Assembly: GCA_021613535.1 (NCBI GenBank) | Contig: CP075497.1 | Coordinates: forward strand, 11,346,001 to 11,410,000 | Length of the DNA: 64,000 nucleotides | Direction: 5' to 3' | From: Adineta vaga | Taxonomy: Eukaryota; Rotifera | Shown here: piece by piece, positions 1 to 10,828 of the stretch | How the letters are laid out: each line of letters starts with the position of its first letter | Position numbering within the stretch: position 1 is the first letter of the stretch | Program-made: the position numbers and the translations under genes | The notes under the pieces: generated by a model | What the model saw: only the letters and a program-made list of their open reading frames with translations | What the model was told of the DNA's origin: nothing | Databases searched by the model: none

Positions 1-377
1 ATTTGAATTGTTGATGGTCTAGCACGATGTTTGGCACCCATATCTCGGTAACATTGTGTTACAGCTAATGCACGTGTTAAATCCCGATATTCACGGTACA
101 TATTATGTGTACCTGAACGGGAATCATAACGGAGCCAAACACCGAAATTTTTCACAGTTAAAGGTTTACGTTCATTGACTAATTTACATTCAACGATTTC
201 ACCAGCACTTTTCTTGACACGTTTAAGTTGACGTAAGAAAAACCAGAAACGTGATTTAGCTTGAACTTCATCCGGTGCATAGATATGCATTTCATAGAGT
301 GGTGGTGTTTTCAATGCAGCGGATGGAAGTTTGCGGCCGATTATACGATATTCACGAAGGTTACCTTTTGCTTTCAT
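1..377 (-). CDS. RPL18A: 60S ribosomal protein L18a (eL20), 3' end cut by window
   Basis: Component of the large cytosolic ribosomal subunit. Reading the minus strand from the ATG at 377 gives 125 codons that follow animal L18a closely: an N-terminus of the form [18 protein letters not shown], then [58 protein letters not shown] and [18 protein letters not shown]. No intron interrupts the visible part. About 50 C-terminal residues lie beyond the left edge. Its start faces the Kv-beta gene across about 1.6 kb, so the two genes diverge. Identification is by direct recognition of the protein sequence and is secure; only the terminal part is missing. Confidence 0.96.
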   Translation of the reverse strand, partial: MKAKGNLREYRIIGRKLPSAALKTPPLYEMHIYAPDEVQAKSRFWFFLRQLKRVKKSAGEIVECKLVNERKPLTVKNFGVWLRYDSRSGTHNMYREYRDLTRALAVTQCYRDMGAKHRARPSTIQ

Positions 378-1962
378 GATGATTGTTTTTTCTGTGGTTT
401 TATTCTAGAGACGAAAACAATATCTAAAAGAAGTAAACGAAAACAATTAGATCGTTGAACATAGATGGTAAAATTAATAAGCAAATGTAATGTAAAAAAT
501 AGCAAAGCAAAAAGAAAATAAATAAGAAAATGCTTTTATGGTAAATGATGGAAAAAGATATGATTGGATTTTGTTTTACGACGTTTTGTGACGATGAATG
601 GAGGAGTCAATAATGGGTTATATGTGATACTCAAGATGGCATTAGATGACGATCATTTTCATTTATTGAAATAAAACGCGAGTGTTAATTGAATAGTACG
701 CATGTTTGTAAGTCATTTATCACAATTCTATTTACTGGTTTGTCAACATTGGTTTGGCTTTTTTGTGTGCTGTTCCCTCTACATAATCGGTTTAGTATGA
801 GAGTATACATATTGATGTATTATATTTACGAAAAAAAAAATAACCGAGACGAGGACTGAACACAATCATCTTTTTTTATCGTTGTCGTCGTTCCATTGAC
901 AAAAGTGCTCGACGTTCAAAAGGAAGAACGATAGAGAGAGATGGAGACAAGTAGCTAAGGGAAGGAATAAATTACTGTTGGGCGTGGTGTTTCTTCACGT
1001 TCTTTCTCTCATTTTTTTTCTATTAGTTTAGAGTGTGCACACATTTTATATTTTCTTCTAGGATTGCTATTGTCAACTTCTTTAGCTTTTCTTTTTCTTC
1101 ACTCGAGTTATATTGTTCTACAAAATGTATTTGTTTGTTGCATGCCAGTTATATTAATGTTCAATGAATACCAATCAGAAAACATACGATTATAATCAAC
1201 ATGTTGATTACGTTTGATTATACTAATGGCAGAAAGAACAAGATCGATGCCAATGATTTACAAGTAAGTTTCAATATGCTAAAGAAAAAGAAAAAGAAAA
1301 TAAATAGACATTGCTCCTCTTTTCCTCCGGTTTTTTTTCTTCTTTCTTCTATTTTTTCCGTGAAAATCCTTTTCAATACTCTTCGTCTTTGTCGCCTATT
1401 GAGTTCATACTTTCTCTAAGGTTTCTTCTTGTATTTCGGATATGTTGTTTCTATCCCTCTCTCTCTCTCTTCCTCCTTTCCTTCCTTGCGTTTTGTATCG
1501 ATGAATAGATGAACAACAATTACACATATGGATTTCCAAGGCAAGAAGCGTAATCTAATGGTGTGTCTATCTTTGTAAAAGTAAGAGCGAAAGAAAGACT
1601 CGGATAGTCTAAAGCATAAGTAAATTGATAATAAAAGCTGCAAGAACAGACAGACAACAAGAACGCGAAGAGCATCACGAACAGAATCATAAATAAACGT
1701 TGAACTGAAAAAAAATGCAGAAAGCAAGATAACAAGAAAGCGAGCGAGCGAGCGAGAGAGAGAGAGTGAGAAAGATAGAAAAAAAAACTAAACGAAGTTG
1801 CTCCGTTAAATGAACGTCATTTTGTCGTATTCGCTTCATCCATCTTCAGATTTTAATATCGATTCCCGTGTTATTTACATTAGACAAGAGTCAAAAAATA
1901 TTATTGTTTAGTGAAGAGTGAAATAATAAATCGAGAAAGAGAGACAAAGACAAGATTCGGAA
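378..1962. promoter_or_regulatory. Divergent intergenic region RPL18A / Kv-beta
   Basis: No conserved gene is visible in these 1.6 kb. The stretch holds AT-rich sequence, a (GCGA)n-(GA)n purine tract around 1738-1766, and one isolated exon-like segment: an ATG at 1201 opens 21 codons that end exactly at a consensus donor GTAAGT at 1264. That segment ends in phase 0, so it cannot join directly to the shared Kv-beta exon at 3210, which needs phase 2. The region presumably carries the promoters of RPL18A (leftward) and of the first Kv-beta exon (rightward). That role is inferred from position only. Confidence 0.5.
1738..1766. repeat. (GCGA)n-(GA)n microsatellite
   Basis: Tandem GCGA units grading into GA units, upstream of the first Kv-beta exon; similar purine tracts precede other transcription starts in this window. 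Confidence 0.8.
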
Positions 1963-4891
1963 ATGAATTATGGCACCATACGAAAAATAACTAGCGAACC
2001 AACATCAAATCCATTAATAAAAATTGGTGAAAATTGTACACATCCATGCAAATATGAAATACATCGATTATGTCAAGAACAAATCCTAAAGCAGCGACAG
2101 CGAAAATCATCTTCTCAGATTGTTTCATACAGGTATTTTAATTCAAAGAAAGAAACTTTCTATTTGATAGAAAGTTTATACCGTACGAAAGCTATAAAAA
2201 CATATGATAATAGAATACAAAACATGTGTATAGTTTGTTTATAATTGAAAGATCTTCTTGCATTCATCAGTAACTTTCTAATAGTGGTATGTTTCGAGGG
2301 AAAAGTGTAGATGGTGTTATGGCAGCTGATGTAAACAGGATGATGAGTTGGTTGGTTGATTTTGGCTTATCGTCGTTCGTTACCGCTACAACCGATGCCT
2401 CGGCTTACGCGCAGAAAACAATTAGAGATGGGGCGGTAGCTATAGTTTTGGCACTAGTTTTTCTTCTCTGACGCATGGCGCACGCTTATCCTCGTTCTAA
2501 GTTAGCTCGTTCGTCTTTTTTCCCATTAACAGAACAGCAAGTAACAGAATAAAGATCTTGCCATCGTCGTCGTCGTCGTCGTCTTCGTCTACCTTGTTAT
2601 ATTCTGTGTGACGATAGTGTACAAAGGCAAATAATATACAAGGCCATGTCGACGTCATCTCTTCGGCAACATCAACGGAAATCAACAATAACTCCTGGTG
2701 GTCATTCTCCATTAGCTCGAAATAATAGTGCTGGCAATCCAACACATCATCATCATTCCTCATCAACATCATTTGCAACTCAAAGGTCATATAGATCACT
2801 TCCATCGCCAGCAATGACAACAACAACAACAATTACAACAGCGAATACTCTACATGAAGATAATCCCAATCAATTACTTGACAAAATTGCAAATAATATT
2901 TTTCATTTTGAACATCCAATAAATAATTTTCATACTTCATCAATCAGTCAAAATATCAATGAAATTTGTTTGCCACGTTCAACACGTCATTTATGTGGAT
3001 CAATTATTCCTTTACCATCATCAACACCATCATCAACTATTGATCAACAATCGATTGAAAATGATCAAATAAATTTATCTCTTCTTCCAATTCGAAAATC
3101 TGATATGAAATATAGGTCTTATTTCTTAATTTTCTTTTCCTTTCACTTTTATCGATATTTTTCTCTATCAAAGATAAATTTCATCTTCAATAACATTTGT
3201 TTTTTTTAGAAATTTGGGGCGTAATGGGTTACGAGTATCTCAATTAGGCCTTGGTACTTGGGTTACATTTGGCGGACAGATATCCGATGATGTCGCTGAA
3301 GAATTAGTTACGATTGCATACGATAGTGGAATCAATCTCTTTGATACGGCTGAAGTTTATGCAGCTGGAAAGTAAAGACAATTTTTTTCTTCCGTTCTTT
3401 CTTTTCATATTGATCTTTAATAGAGCGGAAATAACACTTGGAAAAGTTTTAAAAAAGAAAAATTGGAGACGATCAAGTTATATTGTCTCGACGAAATTGT
3501 TCTGGGGTGGGAAGTATGTTGAAAAGATGATTGAAAAAGGAAGAACAATGTATTCTTATTTTCTATAGAGCTGAAACTGAAAAAGGACTTTCAAGAAAAC
3601 ATATTATTGAAGGTTTGAGAGCTAGTCTCGAACGTTTACAATTGAATTATGTTGATATTGTCTTTGCTAATAAACCTGATACATCAGTACCAATGGAAGG
3701 TAAAATTTAACATTTAGAAATAGATTTCAATTAGAATCTTTCTTTTTATTCAAGAAATTGTTCGAGCATTTACACAAGTTATTAATGATAATCTTTGTTT
3801 TTATTGGGGAACTTCAAGATGGTCACCTATGGAAATTATGGTAATTATTTCTTGGAAATTCTATAATAAAAATCACGTATTTCTATCTTAAAGGAAGCAT
3901 ATTCAGTTGCTCGACAATTCAATTTAATTCCTCCAATATGTGAACAAGCTGAATATCATCTCTTTCAACGTGATAAAGTTGAAGTTCATCTACCAGAAAT
4001 TTATCATAAAATAGGTAAGCATACTAACAAAAGAAGAAGAACAACAAACAATTACATTTAATAATTAATCCTATTCAGGTATTGGAACAATGACATGGTC
4101 ACCATTAGCATGTGGTTTATTAAGTGGAAAATATGATGATGGTGTACCATTACATTCAAGAGCAGCACTTAAAGTAATAAAACAAAAAATGGTTGGAAGC
4201 AAAAGAGAACAGGAGAATTTCGATATTTCTTTTTTTTCTTCTAGGGTTATGGTTGGTTAAAAGAGAAAATTTTGAATGAAGAAGGTCGAAAGCAACAAAC
4301 TAAATTACGCGAATTAGCTATTTTAGCAACAAAATTTGATTGTACACTCGCTCAATTAGCAATTGGTAAGTTGAATAAAAGAAAAATAGTAGAATATTCA
4401 TGTCAAGGTCGAAAATGAAATTGTTTTTTCGAAAAACAACTCTGTCTTAAATAAATGTCATGCTTAATATAGATTTTGATATACATATGTCAAAATAATT
4501 AAGTTATCGGAACTTTTCATAACGATGTTAAAAGTTGAGATATAAGATCTAAAGAACAGATATGTGAGAGAGAGAGAAGAAACAACAACTTGATTTCTTT
4601 GTTTTTCTATTCATAGCATGGTGTTTAAAAAATGATAATGTTCATTGTGTTTTACTTGGAGCATCATCTGTCGAGCAACTTTACGAAAATCTCAATTCTT
4701 TACAAGTAAATATTTCGATTTCAACTCTCTAGTTGTATTTTTCTTCTATCTTTAAGATTGTATCGAAATTAACTCCACCAATCATGGCTGATATTGATCG
4801 AATTCTTGGAAATAAGCCAACTGTTCGAATTTCAACGAAAACTGAAAGCAATATTCAAACACCTGTTCAATTACCACACACACAGCGATAA
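1963..4891 (+). CDS. KCNAB-like: Voltage-gated K+ channel beta subunit (aldo-keto reductase fold), two candidate first exons
   Basis: Cytosolic Kv beta subunit, an aldo-keto reductase-fold NADPH binder that docks under Kv1 channels and tunes their inactivation. Core exons: 3210-3371, 3424-3513, 3569-3699, 3755-3840, 3894-4014, 4079-4173, 4245-4365, 4617-4705, 4757-4891; all phases close. Recognisable core: [90 protein letters not shown] and LGASSVEQL. The AKR catalytic residues are in place (D and Y in DTAEVY, K in STKLFWGGK). Two 5' exons end with the same ...Y-R codons and the same phase: A, 1963-2132 (57 codons, basic, Cys-containing) and B, 2646-3115 (157 codons, Ser/Thr/His-rich). Each could splice to 3210. 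Isoform B would be about 490 aa. The intron at 4366-4616 is unusually long for this gene. Confidence 0.93.
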
Positions 4892-5376
4892 TTATTATTG
4901 TTTTTTTTAAATGATTGTATTTTTTTTGTCGTAGTACATATTGTATACAGAGTGTGTTTTCTTCGTCTTTTTACAAAAACTTACAATAATGCTGTGATTG
5001 TGCTAATATTTACTTGTTAAATTCCATCGTTTTCACACAAATCAAAATGAGATTTCTTTTCTTCATAGAATAGAATCAAACTATCATATAAGATGAAATT
5101 ATTCGAAACAGCAATCAAATCATTACGATAATCAATATAACATTATAGAATATACTTTCTTCTCCTTTGAGAGATCTCATATCCGATATATACACTTGAG
5201 ATTTCATCATTTTTGAGATTAATGATGAGACGAATTTCTATTGGTTGAAAAAACAAGTAATTCATCAATAGAGGTCATCGAATGAAATTTCATTGGATAT
5301 TGATCGAAATAAAAGAATAGAAATGTTTTGAAATTATTCGATAGGATCAGTTTATTTAGTTTTTTGTTTTTTCAAT
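4892..5376. other. Intergenic spacer Kv-beta / DNAJC21
   Basis: AT-rich spacer with no coding content that I can support. It holds the Kv-beta 3' UTR and the DNAJC21 promoter or 5' UTR. An acceptor-like pyrimidine-rich TTTATTTAG lies 17 nt before the DNAJC21 start codon. Confidence 0.5.
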
Positions 5377-7338
5377 ATGCGGTGTCATTACGAAGTACTC
5401 GGTGTGGATCAAAATGCAACAGAAGATGATTTGAAAAAATCATATAAAAAATTAGCATTACAATGGCATCCTGGTTTGTTTGTTAGAAGAAAAAAAATCG
5501 GATAGTTTTCAATGTTGTTATTTTGTTTGGTAGATAAAAATCTTCAACAAATTGCTGAAGCACAAAAACGTTTTTTAGAAATTCGTGCTGCTTATGAAGT
5601 TTTATCTGATCCAAGAGAACGTTCATGGTATGATGCTCATCGAGATGTTATGCTTCGAAAAGGTTCTGGGGATGATTATCAAGATGATACGATCAATATT
5701 TTCCCATTTTTTACTTCTTCTTGTTATCAAGGATATAATGATAGTGAAAATGTATGTAACAAAAAAAAAAATTTCTTAAAATCAAGTTTTATATTTCAGG
5801 GATTTTATACAATTTATAATAAGCTATTTAAAGATATAGCAGAACAAGATTTGAAAGGTTCCATGGATAAAACAATTGAAATACCAGAATTTGGAAGTTC
5901 GGAAAGTTCTTACGACGAAGTAAGGAAGAAAACGAAGAGTTTGTTTTTATTTGAAATGATTTGATTTGTTTTATTTGAAAAAAAGGTTGTTGGTCCATTT
6001 TATGCATATTGGTCGAATTATTGTACATTGAGATCGTATGTTTGGAAAGAAGAACATGATACACGCGAAGCAATGGATCGTCGTGTACGACGATTAATGG
6101 AACAAGAAAATAAAAAATTACGTGAAAAAGCTAAAAAAGAACGTAATGACGAAGTTCGAGTACGATGAAATCCAAGATAAATTCATCAATTTAATCAATT
6201 CTTCAATGTTTAGGAATTAATTGCATTTGTGAAAAAACGTGATAAACGAGTACAACTTCGAAAAGTGAAGAGATAATGGATTCTATGTTCGTTTTATTTT
6301 CATTTTTGTTTATCTCCGTAGATTTATCTTGAAGAACAAGCATTACAAAAGAAAAAAGCGGATACAGAAAGACGTAATCGAGAAAAACAAAGAAAATTGG
6401 AGTAAGAATCAATTTTCTTTACTTTAATTTCATTGAAGATTTTCTTTTGTAGAGAATTAGCACAATATAAAGAATCTCAATGGATGTCATTTGACGACTT
6501 TGAAAAACAATTAAATGATTTAGAAAGTTCAGTAAAAAATCAATTTCAAGATGTAGATACAAACAATTATAACGATGATGATAATAATCTCGATGAATCA
6601 AACGATGATATCAACGAATTATATTGTGTTGCTTGTAATAAATCATTTAAATCTGATAAAGCGTAAGTTAAGAACGATGTTTTTATTATCATTCTAAATT
6701 CTATTCGATCTTTTTAAAGTTTTCTTAATCATGAAAATTCACGAAAACATAAAGAATTTGTGTATTTAATGAAAGCACATATTCAGCAGGAAAATGAAGA
6801 ATTAGCATTGAATACTCAAGAACAAATCGATGTAACAAATAATGATTATGATCAAGTTGTTCAATTACCAGTAAACAATCAACCAAGGTTAGTTTTGATC
6901 TTCTCAAAAAAACATTTGATTCAATATTCGTTTTAGTAAATCGAAAAAGAAAAAGAAGAAACAACGAAGAAATAATAAAGATAATCTATCATCGGACGAA
7001 GAAACTGAAGATATGAAACAAGAATTAGAAGAAGAATTACAATCAAACGAACAGAATCAAGAAACAGAAGATATTTCAACAGTGACTCAAACGAAGAAAA
7101 TTAAATCTACAACAGAAACAAATGATGAGGTATAAATTCACATCGAAATTTCGATAAGAATTGTAGAAAAGTTAAGTTTTAGGCATCTCATGTTCCAATT
7201 ATTCTTGAATGTTTTGTTTGTAAAGAAGAATTTCCAACTCGAAATGCACTATTCAAACATATCAAAGAATTAGATCATGCTAAACCCATTCAAGTGAAAT
7301 CCGAACCAAAAGTCAAGACGAAAAACAAGAAGAAATAA
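5377..7338 (+). CDS. DNAJC21: DnaJ homolog subfamily C member 21 (60S biogenesis J-protein)
   Basis: J-domain co-chaperone (yeast Jjj1 orthologue) acting with cytosolic Hsp70 in late 60S ribosome maturation. Ten exons: 5377-5473, 5534-5751, 5800-5919, 5986-6159, 6214-6264, 6322-6401, 6453-6662, 6720-6887, 6937-7129, 7183-7338; phases close to 488 aa. The J domain starts [19 protein letters not shown], with the catalytic HPD motif split by intron 1. Then come [38 protein letters not shown], a charged helical stretch ending in KKRDKRVQ, a first C2H2 finger (YCVACNKSF...H...H), a lysine-rich run and a second finger near the C-terminus ([17 protein letters not shown]). This is the full orthologue domain order. 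A polyadenylation signal AATAAA lies at 7373. ELOF1 starts 142 nt downstream on the same strand. Confidence 0.96.
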
Positions 7339-7372
7339 TTAGCGAAATCGATTATTTATTTGTTATTTTTTC

Positions 7373-7378
7373 AATAAA
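7373..7378 (+). terminator. Polyadenylation signal of DNAJC21
   Basis: AATAAA 35 nt after the DNAJC21 stop codon, followed by an A-rich stretch. It marks the likely 3' end of that mRNA, only about 100 nt before the ELOF1 start codon. Confidence 0.6.
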
Positions 7379-7480
7379 AACAAAAACTTAACTAAAAAAC
7401 AATCGATATTTTTATTTTTGTCTCTGTTGACAATTTTGTTGATTTGAATGTTTTCAGATTTTGTTTTCTTTGACGAAACG

Positions 7481-7838
7481 ATGGGTAAACGAAAATCGAA
7501 ACGAAAACCTCCACCAAAACAAAAACGTGTCGAAGCATTGGCTGGCGTTTTTCCATGTCCATTTTGTTCAAATGATCGTTCATGTGAAGTGAAAATGTAA
7601 GAAGATATTTCTTTCGAAATTTCATCAGTTCCATTTCATTTTCAGTGATCGAAAAGCTAATGTTGGGACAATTGAATGTCGAATGTGTCAAGAAACATAT
7701 TCAACAGCTATTCATTGTAAGTTTTGATTGGTTTTCTTTCATCGTTCATCTCGGTTTTTGTTTTCCGTAGATTTGAGCGAAGCAATTGATGTCTACAATT
7801 CATGGATTGATGCATGTGAAGAACAAAATCGAGAATAA
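7481..7838 (+). CDS. ELOF1: Transcription elongation factor 1 homolog
   Basis: Small zinc-ribbon nuclear factor that binds elongating RNA polymerase II and aids transcription-coupled repair. Exons 7481-7596, 7646-7716, 7771-7838 give 84 aa, the usual family length (human 83). It begins [16 protein letters not shown], the conserved basic tail. The zinc ligands are in FPCPFC and ECRMC, followed by [17 protein letters not shown]. An acceptor-like TTTTCAG ends 24 nt before the ATG. The gene sits 142 nt after DNAJC21 and 257 nt before POLR1G on the same strand, so shared transcription is possible. Identification is secure. Confidence 0.97.
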
Positions 7839-7907
7839 ATGTCTCGATTTGTGTTTGTTTTCCGTTATAACTTTGTGTAATTAGATCGATGTGAATATTA
7901 ATAATCC

Positions 7908-7913
7908 AATAAA
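7908..7913 (+). terminator. Polyadenylation signal of ELOF1
   Basis: AATAAA followed by an A run, about 70 nt after the ELOF1 stop codon; it marks the probable cleavage region. Confidence 0.55.
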
Positions 7914-8095
7914 AAAATATGAAAAAATAAAGTTTTTGTTGTCTTTTTTGTTTGATTTTCGATAGGAACATTTTCTACTTCATTGAATGTCACTCGAGTT
8001 CATTACTAAGTTATGTTGGTACAGAATATATCATTTCTCCTTCGAAAAAAAAAGTGTTTTAAAGGTAAAAGATCGTCATTTTCTGTTCATTTCAG

Positions 8096-8740
8096 ATGAC
8101 GGACATGAAACCTGTCCTTCTATTGCTTCCTAAAACTGTATGTAACATGCTCTACTGTCTTCTCTTTTTTAAAATCTATTATTATTATTGTTTATAGTTA
8201 CTCAAATCACTTACTGATGTCAATGAACTTCCGTTATCCTATCGACATCTGACTAAAGGAAGACAATTTTCAGTGGTAAGCATCATTTGATACATAGATA
8301 ACAAAGTTCAAATGAATTTCTCTTCTAGGGTGATCATAAACTACGTGCTCGTCGACAAAATGAATCAACTACTGAATTGTATTGTTTTCAAAAGAATAGC
8401 AATGGAAATGAAGCTCAATTGAGTAAATTCATCTCATTAATATCTATAATACAGAAGTAATCTCTCTTGTTTTTCATCTTTAGTTTCATCATCAGTTGAA
8501 ACGTTTTCATTAATTCAAGATGTTCATCCACCTACAGATTGTTCACCGAAAGAAGTTACTTTTCGACCAGATTTTCCCAAACATTTAAAACTTCGTTGTT
8601 TACCATTTGGTTCAGGTAAAACATTTGAAAATTTATTTTCTTATATAGACAATATTTTCATTCGTTTTCTAGATGAACCAAAAGTAGCTAATGGAACAAA
8701 ATCGAAAACAAAAAAGAAACGAAAACGATTAGATGACTGA
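8096..8740 (+). CDS. POLR1G: Probable RNA polymerase I subunit RPA34 (POLR1G / PAF49)
   Basis: Five exons: 8096-8137, 8198-8275, 8329-8422, 8484-8615, 8673-8740, giving 137 aa. RPA34 pairs with RPA49 in a TFIIF-like dimer on RNA polymerase I. The match to animal POLR1G is weak but ordered: LLLLPKTLLKSL parallels the family's LWLIQAP segment, then NELPLSYRHLTKG, a short beta segment, LKLRCLPFG near the end of the fold, and a basic Lys/Arg tail (KSKTKKKRKRLDD) where the human protein has its long Lys-rich extension. The protein is far shorter than human (about 510 aa) because that tail is short. The start ATG directly follows an acceptor-like TTTCAG, so an upstream exon or a spliced leader may supply the 5' end. 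It could be another small nucleolar protein. Confidence 0.55.
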
Positions 8741-8765
8741 TATTCTATTTGTTTTTCTGTTATTC

Positions 8766-8771
8766 AATAAA
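8766..8771 (+). terminator. Polyadenylation signal of the POLR1G-like gene
   Basis: AATAAA 25 nt after the stop codon, in the short convergent gap before the minus-strand MRH gene that ends at 8833. Confidence 0.55.
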
Positions 8772-8832
8772 TCATGTTTCACACATAAAATTCTAATTGA
8801 ATCTTTCTTTCGAAAAAGACAAAAAAACGTAT

Positions 8833-9425
8833 TTAACAACCATTCCAACATGCACATTTACTGGATAATGTTAAATTGTAATGCCGTAATTCATATTCTC
8901 CATTGACAACAAGTTGATCGAGTTCATTTGAACATTGAAGATTCACAACTGTTTGACGATCTATTGAGGAATAAACCAATGTTGCTTTACCATCAACTGT
9001 AATTGACCAAGAGACAAGCGAATTCATACCAAGATTATAATAAGCTGAACCATCTTTACTAACTAAAGAGAAAAAGAAGAGATGAATCCATTTAAATAGA
9101 AATTAACATACTTTGACAAACAGCGACATTTGTACATGGTGACTCTTCCGAAAATGGATAACAAGGATTATATCTGAGTATTGAAAGATTGATGACAATG
9201 TATATTATGAATGAGTTAAACTTACGAAAAGAAATATTCATCTTTGGGCACATGTCGAAAAGCAGGAATGCCATGTTTTAATCCAACAGATGATAGATTA
9301 ATACTACCGAATCTTCCATCTTTATAAGTACAATCATTTTTTGTTAGTTGATTTTGATTTAGAATTGAAACATGTTCAGTTAGATGAACATGGAAACAAA
9401 AAACAAGAAAAACTAGAGTTATCAT
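8833..9425 (-). CDS. Secreted MRH-domain protein without membrane anchor (paralogue of the gene at 9606)
   Basis: Minus-strand exons 9226-9425, 9112-9173, 8833-9062 give 163 aa. An N-terminal hydrophobic signal peptide (MITLVFLVFCFHVHL) is followed by a mannose-6-phosphate-receptor-homology-like domain: cysteines in NDCTYKDGRFGSINLSS, YNPCYPFSEESPC, NVAVCQ, NLQCSNELDQL and a terminal SKCACWNGC. The stop codon follows directly after that last cysteine cluster, exactly where the neighbouring paralogue continues into a linker and transmembrane segment. Intron positions match the paralogue, so the two arose by inverted duplication. It likely binds glycans in the secretory pathway or outside the cell (inference). 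A truncated receptor fragment is the alternative, but the reading frame is intact. Confidence 0.8.
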
Positions 9426-9605
9426 TATTTGAAATGTGGAATGACGGGTAACAAGTATGACATAGTATTTTTATATGTGAAAGATAATGAAAAATATAGT
9501 TGAATAAATAAAGAATGAGATAAATGATAAGTAATGATGACGAATTTTTCTTAGTTTATATCTTACTTATTTCGTGTTTTGTAAGACGAAAAGAACTTTT
9601 CATAT
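9426..9605. promoter_or_regulatory. Bidirectional promoter of the MRH gene pair
   Basis: Only 180 nt separate the start codons of two divergent paralogues, so both promoters must lie here. The sequence is AT-rich with no motif I can name. Coordinated expression of the soluble and membrane forms is inferred from this spacing. Confidence 0.5.
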
Positions 9606-10525
9606 ATGAAAATGAGTCGCCTAACAAGTTCTATTATTATTTTTGCTTGCATCTTTTTTTCATTGATTATCGCTGACGATCCATGTCGTTTTGAAGTTAA
9701 AGACAAAGGAGTTATTGATATATCATCCTTGGCTAGTAAGGATGGAAAAGCTGCTTTTCCAGATGAAAGTCCATCAGCAGGGTCTAACTATAGTATGTTT
9801 TGTTCATCCCTTTGTATATATTCTAATATAATCATGTTCGTTTTGTTTTCTATAGTCTACAGTTACAATCCATGTAAAGCTTTTAGTGAAGGAGATACAT
9901 GTAAAAATGTAGCTGTTTGTCAAGGTAAGATTTTATTTATTGAAAATCCTTTTTGATTCTTTTATTTTATCATGTTTAGTATCGAGAGATAAAACATTAA
10001 CATTCGTTCTTGGTAAACAAGATAGTGCAAAATGGAATGCAGGAGCTGGTGCTGGTTCTTTTCCAACTATTTCATATTCGTTTGATGAAAAAAAAGTCCA
10101 AGTGGAGTTGGAATGTATGGATAAAGCAGTTTCTCAACTCGATGCTCTAGGTGAAGGTCCAACAAATTTTTATAAATTTCGTTTACAATCGAAATGTGCT
10201 TGTTGGAATGGATGCAAATGTAAGTTGTTTGTTCATATAAAACGATTTCTTTTTTCATCAGATTAATTTATTTTAAATAGCGGCAGGAGGCAGTGGTGGT
10301 GGTATCTCAGGTGGTGCTGTATTTGTAATTATTACGGTATCTCTTTTCTCTGTCTACTTTATTGGATTCGCTATTTATAACAAATTTCTTCTTAAACTAT
10401 CCGGTATGGATATAATAGCTCATCGAACATTCTGGGTGGCTTTACCCGTGTACGCTAGAGATGGTGCTACATATGTTGTTCGACGAGGAACTGGAAAAGG
10501 TGGTGTGGAATATAATAAAATCTAA
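9606..10525 (+). CDS. MRH-domain type I membrane protein (cation-dependent M6P receptor / ATG27-like)
   Basis: Exons 9606-9792, 9856-9924, 9980-10219, 10281-10525 give 246 aa. Signal peptide (SSIIIFACIFFSLIIA), luminal MRH-like domain with cysteines in ADDPCRFEV, YNPCKAFSEGDTC, NVAVCQ, ELECMDKA and KCACWNGCK, a Gly/Ser linker, one transmembrane helix (AVFVIITVSLFSVYFIGFAI), then a short cytosolic tail. The tail passage GMDIIAHRTFW...DGATYVVR resembles the cytosolic face of the cation-dependent mannose-6-phosphate receptor (GMEQFPHLAFW...DGCDFVCR). It probably sorts glycoproteins between Golgi and endosomes. An alternative start lies two codons downstream. It diverges from its soluble paralogue across only 180 nt. 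Confidence 0.85.
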
Positions 10526-10828
10526 AATTGAACTTTTTTTCAATTAGCTTTTCTCTACTACGATAGCTTTTATTCTGTCATTTTTTTTTATAAAACTGAA
10601 GTAATTCACGAAAATAAAAATCAATTTTTTCAAAAAAACCTAATTCTCTCATCGGATTTCTGGTGAAATGTATGACTAGCGCTCTCTTCAGTTGTACATT
10701 TCAATTGGATATTCTAATAGTTAAGAATACATATTCATTTCGATTGTCTACAACTAAACACTAAATCAGATTGCCTTATCCATCGAAAAGAAAAACCTTC
10801 ACGTTTCATATTTACTTGTTTACATTTA

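Noticed and set aside
2289-2471. 60-codon frame between Kv-beta exons A and B as a third first exon
   Set aside because: No donor in the phase required by the core exon; hydrophobic end looks random.
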